From the NCBI RefSeq assembly GCF_000248075.1, contig NZ_BAFB01000091.1, forward strand, positions 17,773-81,772: DNA of 64,000 bases, given 5' to 3'. The position numbers and the translations under genes were made by a program. This document shows, piece after piece, positions 53,752 to 62,397 of this stretch; positions within the stretch are counted from its first letter, which is position 1, and each line of letters begins with the position of its first letter. The notes beneath the pieces are model-generated. The model made no database searches and was not told the origin of the DNA. It worked only from the letters and a program-made list of their open reading frames with translations. Source of the stretch: Gordonia otitidis NBRC 100426. GTDB lineage: Bacteria; Actinomycetota; Actinomycetes; Mycobacteriales; Mycobacteriaceae.

Positions 53752-54390
53752 GTGCCAACCCAGCCGGTGACGACTGAACGGGCCCAGCGCACCTACGCCG
53801 GGCGTCCCATTGCCGATCGGCTCGCCGAGCGCCGTCGACGCTTCCTCGACGCCGCACTCGAAGAGTTCGCCTCTACCGGTTACGCGGCGTCGTCTGTCAC
53901 CTCGATATGTCGGGCCGCGGGGCTCTCCCGCCGTCAGTTCTATGAGTTGTTCCCCGACAGGGAAGAACTTCTCATCGCCGTCTACGACGAGATCCAGGGC
54001 GCAGCGCGCGATGCTGTCGCGTCGGCCTTGGCACAATCGCCATCGCAGGAGGTCCGCGACCTCTCCAACGCCGCGATGAGCGCGTACATGCAGTCGGTCG
54101 GCACCGATCCACGCCGGGCAGAAGTCTCATTCGTACAGGTCGTCGGTGTCAGCCCGCGTGTCGAGCAACACCGACTCGAGGGTCGTGACGACTGGGCGGA
54201 CTACTTCGTCGCCGCGATGTCGACCTTTGCCGGACGCCCCGAAGACGCCCGCGGCCGACAACTCGGAATCGCTTTCGTCGGCGCCCTCACCGCAGTTGTC
54301 CACCGCTGGAGCCTGGCGCCCGAGCCTGATGCGCTCGACACAGTGGTCGACGTCCTCACCGATATCCTGCTCGCATTCGCCGAGATCTGA
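53752..54390 (+). CDS. TetR-family regulator
   Basis: This 212-residue TetR-family protein starts with a GTG and has the helix-turn-helix RRRFLDAALEEFASTGYAASSVTSICRAAGLSRRQFYELFPDREELLIAVYDE. Ten bases separate it from the MBL-Rieske gene. Downstream are two identical-core palindromes, one 62 bases after its stop and one in front of the secreted lipase gene. This suggests that it controls the lipase, its own transcript, or both. Confidence 0.85.
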   Translation: MPTQPVTTERAQRTYAGRPIADRLAERRRRFLDAALEEFASTGYAASSVTSICRAAGLSRRQFYELFPDREELLIAVYDEIQGAARDAVASALAQSPSQEVRDLSNAAMSAYMQSVGTDPRRAEVSFVQVVGVSPRVEQHRLEGRDDWADYFVAAMSTFAGRPEDARGRQLGIAFVGALTAVVHRWSLAPEPDALDTVVDVLTDILLAFAEI

Positions 54391-54451
54391 ACCTGTTCAC
54401 TATCGTCCACGTATGATTTGTCGCCGCGAACGACCTGGCTTAAGCTTCCGA

Positions 54452-54473
54452 TGTGAGACATACGTGTCTCACA
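54452..54473. promoter_or_regulatory. TetR-type palindrome, copy 1
   Basis: Perfect 9-base arms (TGTGAGACA and TGTCTCACA) flank TACG. The core TGAGACATACGTGTCTCA (54454-54471) recurs at 54647. It lies in the 305-base interval (54391-54695) between the TetR gene and the lipase gene. That interval otherwise holds no supported gene. Confidence 0.75.
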
Positions 54474-54646
54474 GATGAGAGGCTCGGCCTCGCCCCCTCA
54501 CGCGCACGCTCCCCGCCCCCGGGAAGAGCGTATGCCTCGGGGTCGAGCTTCTCGGTCGACCGGGTCGCTGTCGTTACCGAGTGACTCACCTGACGATTCC
54601 CCACTCTTGTGTCTGACGCCACAACCCGATACTGTCGTCGAAATTA

Positions 54647-54664
54647 TGAGACATACGTGTCTCA
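54647..54664. promoter_or_regulatory. TetR-type palindrome, copy 2, before the lipase gene
   Basis: TGAGACATACGTGTCTCA is the same 18-base core as copy 1, 193 bases away. It lies 31 bases before the GTG chosen as lipase start and directly before an alternative ATG at 54666. It fits an operator over the lipase promoter. Confidence 0.75.
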
Positions 54665-54695
54665 CATGAGAGTCGTCGACGAAAGGTGTGCACAC

Positions 54696-56171
54696 GTGGG
54701 TCGGGTAGAGGTGCACTTGCAGCGGACACACAACCAGCAGTCACACGATCGGCGAGCCAGAACCCGGTCACAGACACCCCTACTCGGAGTCGTCACCGCC
54801 GTTCTCCTCGTGCTGTGTGCGCTCGTGACCACCGGCGCGGGTAGCGCAGCCGCCGTCCCTGTCGCACCCGCGCTCCCCTTCCCCGTCCCGCCCGCGATCC
54901 CCGAGTTCGACAAGGCCTTCTATCAGCCGCCCGCCGCCACCGTCGCCGCGAAGAGGCCCGGTGAACTCATCGCAGCACGCCGCGTGAATCTCGCTGCGCT
55001 GTCCATCTTTCCGCTGAACGTCGACAGCTGGCAGTACTCGTTCCGCTCGACCAACACGCGCGGCGAACCGATCGCATCGGTCGCCACCGTGCTCAAGCCC
55101 CGCGGACCGGTCAAGCCCGGACCCTCGAAGCTCGTCTCCTGGCAATCCGCGGAGGATTCGACGGCACAGTATTGTGCTCCGTCCTACGCGCTACAGCAGG
55201 CATCGATTCCGGGGAACCTGACCGGATCGGTCGACTCCACCTTCGAGCTCCTACAGATCACATCGCTTGTCGCAGCTGGCTATTCGGTGGTCATTCCCGA
55301 TCACCAGGGACCTGATTCAGCATTCGCGGCAGGACCCCTCGCCGGACGTATCACCCTCGACGCGATCCGCGGCGCGCGGAACTTCCGTCCGCTCGGACTC
55401 AAGAATGATCTTCGCGTCGGGCTGATGGGCTACTCGGGTGGTGCCATCGCCACCGGTTGGGCGTCGGAACTCCATCGTTCCTACGCACCCGAGCTGCCCA
55501 TCGTCGGCGCTGCGGAAGGTGGCGTTCCCGCGAACATCCGGGCCCTGGTCGACCTGGCGAACAACAACGCGGCGTCGGGCCTGATACTCGCAGGTGTCAT
55601 CGGCGTGAGCCGCGAGTACCCGGAACTAGCGGCTTTCCTTCGGGCACACATGAATCCACTCGGCAAGGCGTTGATCGGAGCCAAGAACCCGCTCTGCCTG
55701 ACCTATCAGGCCGCGCTGGCACCCTTCCTCAACATCAAGGGCCTGATCAATGTGCCAGGCGACCCACTCGACTATCCCACGCCACGAAGAGTTTTGAACG
55801 AGTTGAAGATGGGTCGCACCACCCCCGACTTCCCGATGTTCATCTACCAGTCCAATCCCGACTGGATCGCACCCGTCGGACCGGTGAACACCCTGGTGAA
55901 GACCTACTGCAGCAGACCCGGCGCAGACATCACCTACACGCGCGACCACTTCAGCGAACACATCACGCTGGCCGTCGAGGGTTTCGCTCCTGCGGTGGTC
56001 TGGATGGCCGACAGACTTGACGGCAAGCCGGTTCGACGTGGCTGCAGTACCAGCGATCAGGGGACGATGGCACTCAATCCCGACACCTGGCCCGCGTTCG
56101 TCAACCTGGTGGGGAACAACCTCGCTGCACTCGTCGGCCAACAGCTGGGTCGAAACCCGGTGCATCCCTGA
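54696..56171 (+). CDS. Secreted lipase (LIP family)
   Basis: This 491-residue protein belongs to the fungal/actinobacterial secretory lipase family. A basic leader and signal helix (TPLLGVVTAVLLVLCALVTTGAGSAAA) precede an alpha/beta hydrolase with the nucleophile motif GYSGGAIATGWASEL, and late segments SNPDWIAPVG and RDHFSEHITLAVEG that should carry the Asp and His. I chose the GTG at 54696 with AAAGG upstream, since the palindrome at 54647 would lie inside the leader of longer forms; ATG 54666 is the alternative. Probable role: hydrolysis of triglycerides or fatty esters outside the cell, under the adjacent TetR. Confidence 0.88.
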   Translation: MGRVEVHLQRTHNQQSHDRRARTRSQTPLLGVVTAVLLVLCALVTTGAGSAAAVPVAPALPFPVPPAIPEFDKAFYQPPAATVAAKRPGELIAARRVNLAALSIFPLNVDSWQYSFRSTNTRGEPIASVATVLKPRGPVKPGPSKLVSWQSAEDSTAQYCAPSYALQQASIPGNLTGSVDSTFELLQITSLVAAGYSVVIPDHQGPDSAFAAGPLAGRITLDAIRGARNFRPLGLKNDLRVGLMGYSGGAIATGWASELHRSYAPELPIVGAAEGGVPANIRALVDLANNNAASGLILAGVIGVSREYPELAAFLRAHMNPLGKALIGAKNPLCLTYQAALAPFLNIKGLINVPGDPLDYPTPRRVLNELKMGRTTPDFPMFIYQSNPDWIAPVGPVNTLVKTYCSRPGADITYTRDHFSEHITLAVEGFAPAVVWMADRLDGKPVRRGCSTSDQGTMALNPDTWPAFVNLVGNNLAALVGQQLGRNPVHP

Positions 56172-56344
56172 GTGATCTGACACCTCACCGCAGGTCGAGC
56201 GCACAGGTGCTCGGGTCCTGTCCCCCGAATTGCGGTCATTCTCAGTGCCGCGGTCACGCGATGTGAATCGCCTCCACACGTGACAATGAGAAGCGGTGTT
56301 GCCAGCGCGCACACCAGATCACTTCTCGACGGGATGGACACGCG

Positions 56345-57862
56345 ATGACCGAGGAGCACGGCACCAGTACGCGTTCGGCCGACTCACGACCGGAGCCACG
56401 CCCCCCGAGCATGGCCGACGCCCTCGTACCGATCATCGCGCTCGCCGTGTTGATCGCCGGGTCGCTGGCGCTCTTCGGACTCGATGCGCTCGACGGACCT
56501 CTCCAGGTCGCGCTCATCCTGTGCTGCGCGATCGTGACCCTGATCCTGTTCAAGAACGGGTATCGGTGGGACCACGTCGAGGAGGCAAGCCGCGGGGCCC
56601 TGTCGTCGATCACATCAGCGCTGTTCATCCTGCTCGCAGTCGGCGCACTGATCGGTACCTGGAACCTGTCGGGCACGATTCCGACGTTGGTGTACTACGG
56701 CATCCAGATCCTGTCGCCGGGCTATTTCTACGTCGCGGCGGCACTCGTCTGCGGCATCATCGCCATGTCCATCGGGAGCTCGTGGACCACCGCGGGCACG
56801 ATCGGAGTCGGCCTCGTCGGCATCGCGGGACTTCTCGGGGTGTCCACAGCGATCTGCGCCGGGGCGGTGATCTCAGGAGCCTATCTCGGTGACAAGCTCT
56901 CACCACTCTCCGAAACCACTGTTCTCACAGCGCAAATGGTGAAGGTCGATCTCTACACACACATCAAGAACCAGGCGTGGACATCGCTCCCGGCCTTCGC
57001 GATCGCCTGCATCGTCTTCGCCATCCTCGGTGTGGCCGGGCCCGCCGTTTCGCCGACCCCCGGAGAAGAGGTCGAACTGGCGGGCCTCAACGGCGTGTTC
57101 TGGATCAATCCGCTCAACCTGCTACCGCTTGTCTTGCTGATCGTGCTGTCGGTCCGGAAGTGGCCGCCGTACCTCGCGCTCCTCACCGCGTCGCTGTTCG
57201 CCGCGATCATGGCGCCGTTCACCCAGCACGACGCTCTGACGGCATTCGTCGCGGGGTTCGACGGGTCGACCAATCCGGTCATCAGCGCGCTTCAGGCCGG
57301 GTGGAAGGCGATGGCCAACGGCTTCGAGGCAAGCACAGGGGTCGCGGACATCGATCGCCTCGTATCCCGTGGCGGCATGGACAGCATGCTGCTGACGATC
57401 TGGCTGATCATCGGCGCGGTGACCTTCGGCGCACTACTGGAGAAGTTCGGCCTCATCAATCGCATCATCGACCCGCTGATCGCAGCAGCCAAGACCCGCG
57501 GGCGACTCTTTCTGACAGTGTTCGCCACCTGTTTCGGCCTCAACGTCGTGGCGGGCGACCAGTACATCGCGCTTGTTCTCCCGAGTCGCATCTATCGGAC
57601 AGTGTTCATCCAGAGACGGATTGCACCACCGAACCTTTCACGACTGTGCGCCGACAGCGCAACGGTCACCTCTCCGCTGATCCCTTGGAACTCCTGCGGC
57701 GCCTTCATGGGCGCGGTCCTCGGAGTCGCCACGCTCTCCTATCTGCCCTTCGCCGTCTTCTGTTACGCGAGTCCGATCCTCAGCGTGATCTACGGTTTCA
57801 CGGGATTCAAGGTCAAGACACTCTCCACCGACGAAGCCGAGGCGCTCGAAGCGTCAGCGTGA
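56345..57862 (+). CDS. NhaC-family Na+/H+ antiporter
   Basis: This 505-residue membrane protein has about a dozen hydrophobic segments and the NhaC-family motifs SSWTTAGTIGVGLVGIAGLLG, SGAYLGDKLSPLSETTVLTAQM and the mirrored LCADSATVTSPLIPWNSCGAFMG. NhaC exchangers bring in protons for Na+, or in some members exchange organic ions such as malate/lactate. The 3' end overlaps the convergent response-regulator gene by nine bases. Its substrate is not fixed by sequence. Confidence 0.88.
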   Translation: MTEEHGTSTRSADSRPEPRPPSMADALVPIIALAVLIAGSLALFGLDALDGPLQVALILCCAIVTLILFKNGYRWDHVEEASRGALSSITSALFILLAVGALIGTWNLSGTIPTLVYYGIQILSPGYFYVAAALVCGIIAMSIGSSWTTAGTIGVGLVGIAGLLGVSTAICAGAVISGAYLGDKLSPLSETTVLTAQMVKVDLYTHIKNQAWTSLPAFAIACIVFAILGVAGPAVSPTPGEEVELAGLNGVFWINPLNLLPLVLLIVLSVRKWPPYLALLTASLFAAIMAPFTQHDALTAFVAGFDGSTNPVISALQAGWKAMANGFEASTGVADIDRLVSRGGMDSMLLTIWLIIGAVTFGALLEKFGLINRIIDPLIAAAKTRGRLFLTVFATCFGLNVVAGDQYIALVLPSRIYRTVFIQRRIAPPNLSRLCADSATVTSPLIPWNSCGAFMGAVLGVATLSYLPFAVFCYASPILSVIYGFTGFKVKTLSTDEAEALEASA

Positions 57863-58498
57863 GACCTGCTGCCCATCCCTGGGGATGAAGCCGTCATCGA
57901 CTGCCGCACTGTAGAGTTCGGATCTGGTTCGTGCGCGGTGCCCGAGCACCTCGTACTTGTGTCGAACGCGATCGATGTACTGCTTGGCAGTACTGGGCGC
58001 GATGCCCATCCGTCGCGCAACAGTGTCTAGCTTCATGCCACACGCGTACAGGCGTAACGCCTCGATCTCCTTGCGCGACAATTCAGGTCGCCCCGCACCG
58101 CGATCCTCGAGAAATGCTCTCGCAAGCGTCGGCGTCATCCACATGTCGCCAACGAGCGCGGCGTCGACGGCAGACTGCAGATCGGCCAGCTCGTCCTGCT
58201 TGGACACCACCGCACAGCAACCGGCACCGACCATGCGTCGCACGTGACGCGCACTGGCCAACGCCGACAACACGATCACCCCGACACCTCGGTTCACGAC
58301 AGCCGCCACAACCGCGTCGTCGGCGATACCGGCGACACCCAGGTCCAGATCGAGCACCACCAGATCGACGTCGTCTCGCGCGATCACCTGATCGAGGTCG
58401 GGTCCGCTCATCACCACCTCGTGTCCCCACCCCGTCAGCCGAGCAGCCACCGCCTCGCGCACGAGCGTGTGGTCGTCGACGAGTGCCAGACGCGCCAT
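57854..58498 (-). CDS. LuxR-type (NarL-family) response regulator
   Basis: This 214-residue response regulator has an N-terminal receiver (LVDDHTLVREAVAARL, phosphorylation Asp in LVVLDLDLG, lysine in AVVSKQDELADLQ) and a LuxR helix-turn-helix (LSRKEIEALRLYACGMKLDTVARRMGIAPSTAKQYIDRVRHKYEVLG). It starts one base after the kinase gene ends, so the two make a two-component pair. The DNA targets are unknown. The LuxR recognition helix reads TAKQYIDRV rather than the more usual TVKTHV-like form. Confidence 0.9.
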   Translation of the reverse strand: MARLALVDDHTLVREAVAARLTGWGHEVVMSGPDLDQVIARDDVDLVVLDLDLGVAGIADDAVVAAVVNRGVGVIVLSALASARHVRRMVGAGCCAVVSKQDELADLQSAVDAALVGDMWMTPTLARAFLEDRGAGRPELSRKEIEALRLYACGMKLDTVARRMGIAPSTAKQYIDRVRHKYEVLGHRARTRSELYSAAVDDGFIPRDGQQVSR

Positions 58499-58499
58499 C

Positions 58500-60863
58500 T
58501 CACACCCCTCCCAACTCGACGATGCCCCCGCTGAGACTGTCGGCGACGACGGTCACCCGCACAGGTGAATCCTCGGCGAAAACCCCCACCGTCACGCGTT
58601 CGCCGGCTCGCGCTGCCCCGACGCTGTCGACGACTGCGCCGATGACCTCGTCGCCCACGTCCTCGTCCGCCTGCCGTCCGCCGCCGCCGCCGCCGAAGAA
58701 GTGCAGCGTGAGCAGGACGCCAGCTGATCTGGCCATCTCGATCACCGGCATCCATCGGGGCTCCTGTCCGACCGGAATCGTGATCAGGGCTCGCAGACGA
58801 CTCTCCTCGTGGCGCGCCGCCGCGCGCGTCTCGTACTCCGCGGAACGCTCCGGCGCCGCGATGAGCTCGGTCAGCAGGGCTCTCGCCGACGACAGCAACG
58901 ACGGACCCTGTACCGCATGAAAACTCGCCTCGACTGCGGACCGCTCGAGCTCCTCACGCCGGAGCAGTTCACGACGATGCAGATTCTCGATCTCCGCGGC
59001 CATGTCCGCCATCCGAGTTCGCACGACCATGAACACCGCGATCAGCAGAGCGTCGGCGAACAATGTGACGACCGCCGACGTCGCCGCGCGTCCGGAGATC
59101 ATCATCGTGACGGTCAGACCGGCCGCTCCGATCACCAAGGGCGGCAACATCACGGCACGTCGGCCGTCGACGAGGATGAAACAGATGCACACTCCTGCCG
59201 CCGCGTCGCCGAGCCACGACATGTTCGACGAGATGAATCCGTTGCCCGACGACGTGGCTTCGATGAACGGTCCCGCCACGGCAACGACACCTGCGGCGAC
59301 CATTCCGAGGTAGCCCGCCGTGACGACGAGTGCGGACAGATGCCCGTCTCGACGGGGCGCGACGGTGAGCGTGACCAGCACCGCCGCAACGATCATCCAT
59401 GCCACGAGCGCCGGGATCATGGCATGCATCGACCATCCGGTCCGAAACGCTGAGGCAAGTGCGGCGACAGCGAGAAACTCGGCGAGCAGCACCGGCACGA
59501 GTCGCACCGTGATCCCCGCGACGGCGTCGGCCAGAACGTTTCGGCCCTCGACGCTCTGCAACGGCGGCACGGTGAGTGTGACCGTCATTCCCGCGCCGGG
59601 AGCCGACTCGACGTCGACAAGCGTCATCCCATCTCGCGCGCGAAGATCCAGTGCCGCAACGAGGGCCGCGGTGTCTGCGGTTCCCACCCCCTCGTCCCTG
59701 ATGGCGACCTGTCCCGCCAACCCGTCGACCGAGACACTGACGCGATCGACTTGCGAGTGCTTGGCGGCGTTGGTGATCGACTCGCCGAGGAGACCCACGA
59801 TCTCTTGTCGTCGCCACAGCGGTTGTCGTGCGATGAGTGCGTCGAGCGCAGCGCGGTCGTGCACCACGAGGTCGATGTCCAGAGTCCCCGCATAGCTGAT
59901 GAGGTCCGAGACCGTCGCAACGCCGGGTATCCGGAACTCTTCGAGGGCATCGATTGCTGCAACATCAGCACGGCACCGCTCACGGAGACCCTCGCGATCG
60001 CTGACCACCGCACCATTTGCCACCGCGCCGAGGGTGTTCACGACGGTGTCGTGCAGGACGCGCGATTGATGACTACCGAGTTCGGCCTTCGCGATTCCGC
60101 GGACCATCGCGCGCTCACTGTGCTCGCGAGACGCGCGATGACGGTCGGTCAACTCGGCGATGTCGCGCCATCCTGCGGCCAGAAGAGCGACGGCCGCGGT
60201 GGAACACACCGTGTACACAGGTATCGCGAGCGCGTAGTACTGCGCGACCCGGCCGAGCCCGGTCTCCGGAGTGCCCTGGAGCGCCAGGTAGTTCACCGCG
60301 ATGGCAACCGATGCCGCTCCAGACAGCGCACCGGCCACGGACAGAGCCGTCCGTTTCGCTCCCACGAGGGCAGCGACAATGCCGACGCAGAGGCACACGT
60401 TCAGCACGATGCGCAGCGCGGCGACATCGGTGGGCTCCGCCGACACCGCGAGCCCCACGCAGATCATCGACCAGGTCATCACCGGCGCCCACATTGTCGA
60501 CCGAGTGGTCAGAGTTGCCACCCAGCAGAGCGCGTGCGCGACGAACAACCCGCGGATCAGCATCGCGCTGTCGAAGGAGTGCACCGAATCGGAGTAGGCG
60601 ATGAACTGGGCCACCGGCATCACACCGGACCAGACAAGAGCCGCCGAACGCAGCACCCCGGTCACCCCGACCGAATAGGACGCGGGCGGGGTCGGGACAG
60701 ACGAGCGGGCAGTAGGCCTGTCGGCGGCACGATGTGCGGGATGACGCGCAGCCGGGTGCCGGTGACGCGAGCGAGCAGACGCCGCACCAGAAGGCGGGTG
60801 AGCGGCGCCGGTGGCGTTCGGCGACGGCAGGGGCGTCCGCTGCGTGAGCATCGAATCCACCAT
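58500..60863 (-). CDS. Membrane histidine kinase with two tandem sensor/kinase-like modules
   Basis: This 787-residue sensor kinase is the partner of the adjacent response regulator. After a Pro/Arg/His-rich leader come about six hydrophobic helices, a HisKA_3-like dimerisation segment (SHQSRVLHDTVVNTLGAVANG) and an ATPase domain (ESITNAAKHSQVDRVSV, IRDEGVG). The chain then has a second membrane region of about six helices (about 470-640). It ends with another coiled region (RRELLRREELERSAVEASFHAVQGPSLLSSARALL) and an ATPase-like tail lacking a clear N box. The ATG at 60863 has GGAGGTG upstream. The second module looks degenerate; the layout may be an internal duplication. Confidence 0.8.
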   Translation of the reverse strand: MVDSMLTQRTPLPSPNATGAAHPPSGAASARSRHRHPAARHPAHRAADRPTARSSVPTPPASYSVGVTGVLRSAALVWSGVMPVAQFIAYSDSVHSFDSAMLIRGLFVAHALCWVATLTTRSTMWAPVMTWSMICVGLAVSAEPTDVAALRIVLNVCLCVGIVAALVGAKRTALSVAGALSGAASVAIAVNYLALQGTPETGLGRVAQYYALAIPVYTVCSTAAVALLAAGWRDIAELTDRHRASREHSERAMVRGIAKAELGSHQSRVLHDTVVNTLGAVANGAVVSDREGLRERCRADVAAIDALEEFRIPGVATVSDLISYAGTLDIDLVVHDRAALDALIARQPLWRRQEIVGLLGESITNAAKHSQVDRVSVSVDGLAGQVAIRDEGVGTADTAALVAALDLRARDGMTLVDVESAPGAGMTVTLTVPPLQSVEGRNVLADAVAGITVRLVPVLLAEFLAVAALASAFRTGWSMHAMIPALVAWMIVAAVLVTLTVAPRRDGHLSALVVTAGYLGMVAAGVVAVAGPFIEATSSGNGFISSNMSWLGDAAAGVCICFILVDGRRAVMLPPLVIGAAGLTVTMMISGRAATSAVVTLFADALLIAVFMVVRTRMADMAAEIENLHRRELLRREELERSAVEASFHAVQGPSLLSSARALLTELIAAPERSAEYETRAAARHEESRLRALITIPVGQEPRWMPVIEMARSAGVLLTLHFFGGGGGGRQADEDVGDEVIGAVVDSVGAARAGERVTVGVFAEDSPVRVTVVADSLSGGIVELGGV

Positions 60864-61021
60864 GAGATGCACCTCCGCACTACTACGTGCACAGATGATC
60901 CCAGAGCACGCGTGTTTCTGCTGGCCGGACGGGAGAAGTAGAGACCTACGCCCCGTGTCCGAATCGGTCGCTGTCGCGGACTGGGTGGCCCGCACGGGAC
61001 CTGCGAATCGAAGGAACCGGC

Positions 61022-62191
61022 TCAGAAGACAAGGCTCAACAGAATCACCGACATGGGCAACACGATGAACACGACGACCAGATAGGTCGCCAGGAATCTC
61101 TTGCTGTCGACCGATCGATCGGCGAGCCACGCCGCGCAGCGGAGCGGGATTCGGCGCAGGAACGGAATCCCGAATATGACCGCCACTGCGGCGACGTTGT
61201 AGACGACATGCACCAGGGCGGTCTGCAAACCGGTCTTGGCGTTGGAACCGGTGACCGCGAATGCCGCGAGCAGCGCTGTCAGCGTGGTGCCGAGGTTGGC
61301 ACCGAGCGTCACCGGGTAGACCTGCTTCGGAGTGATCGCTCCTGTCCCGACGAAGGGCACGAGAATCGTGTTCGTCACGGTCGACGACTGCGTCATCACT
61401 GTCACACCGAATCCGGTGAGCATCGCGCGCAGCGGACCTCGATCAACGGCGACCATCAGTGCGTCGCGAGCTCGCCCGACCATCAGAACCTTGAGTAACC
61501 GCGACAGGAATCTGATCGCGACAAAGATCATGGCGATCCCGACGACAACCACGAGAAGTGCACCGACATAGACGGTTCCGATTCGTCCGACGACATCGAC
61601 GACGAGTGTCACCACCGGCCGCGTCAACCAGCGGATCACATTCATGTTCGACGGATCGGGAAGACTGCTGCCATAGAGCAGATCAGTGAGCCACCCGGAG
61701 ATTCGCGCGAGGGGATGGAAGATCAGTTCAAGTGGAAAGAAGATGACGAGCGCCAGCACATTGAAGAAGTCGTGAATCGTCGATGCCATCAATGCTCGAC
61801 GAAACTCCTCGCGCGCACCGACGAATCCGAGTGCGACGAACGTACAGGTGACCGTCGTCCCGACATTCGAGCCCATGATGATGGGAACCGACTCGTTGAC
61901 TGTCAACGCGCCTGTTCCGACGGCGGTGACGACGATGGCCGTCACAGTCGTCGACGACTGGACGATCACCGTTGCGAGCACCCCGACGGCAAGCCCCACA
62001 AAAGGATTCCCGGCGAAAGCGAAGAGTTGATGCGCGCGGTCGTCGCCCAACAGCCTGAATCCTCGTCCGATGACGCTCACCGCGCTGATCAGAAGCAACA
62101 GCGCCAGCACGACGGCGAGCCAGAGCACGGTGACGCGAAGAACGGAACGTCGAGCGGTTGGCTCGGTTCTGTGATTCGGCGTGACAGCCAT
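61022..62191 (-). CDS. Na/Pi cotransporter family protein
   Basis: This 389-residue protein fits the type II Na+/phosphate cotransporter (NptA/PhoU-linked) family. The inverted-repeat core carries two QSS motifs: VIVQSSTTVTAIVVTAVGTGAL with IIMGSNVGTTVT, and VMTQSSTVTNTILVPFVGTGAI with TLGANLGTTLTALLAAFA. Phosphate uptake with Na+ is the family function, though some members move other anions. I chose the ATG at 62191; a GTG seven codons upstream is possible. No PhoU-like tail is present. It is divergent from arcD. Confidence 0.88.
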   Translation of the reverse strand: MAVTPNHRTEPTARRSVLRVTVLWLAVVLALLLLISAVSVIGRGFRLLGDDRAHQLFAFAGNPFVGLAVGVLATVIVQSSTTVTAIVVTAVGTGALTVNESVPIIMGSNVGTTVTCTFVALGFVGAREEFRRALMASTIHDFFNVLALVIFFPLELIFHPLARISGWLTDLLYGSSLPDPSNMNVIRWLTRPVVTLVVDVVGRIGTVYVGALLVVVVGIAMIFVAIRFLSRLLKVLMVGRARDALMVAVDRGPLRAMLTGFGVTVMTQSSTVTNTILVPFVGTGAITPKQVYPVTLGANLGTTLTALLAAFAVTGSNAKTGLQTALVHVVYNVAAVAVIFGIPFLRRIPLRCAAWLADRSVDSKRFLATYLVVVFIVLPMSVILLSLVF

Positions 62192-62397
62192 GGGACAACG
62201 GTAGAAATGCACCTCGACGCGTGTGGTGAACATTCGGTGCACGGCACGCGAACTGAGGACTGCGACCATCACTGACCTGCGATGTCGGCGGACTCCAGGC
62301 CCCCGTGACCCCCGAAGTGCGGACACACGTTCGGCCTACCCCTGCCGCCACCAGGAGGCACTATTGACCCGCCGACATACTGAACCCAGGAGCAGGC

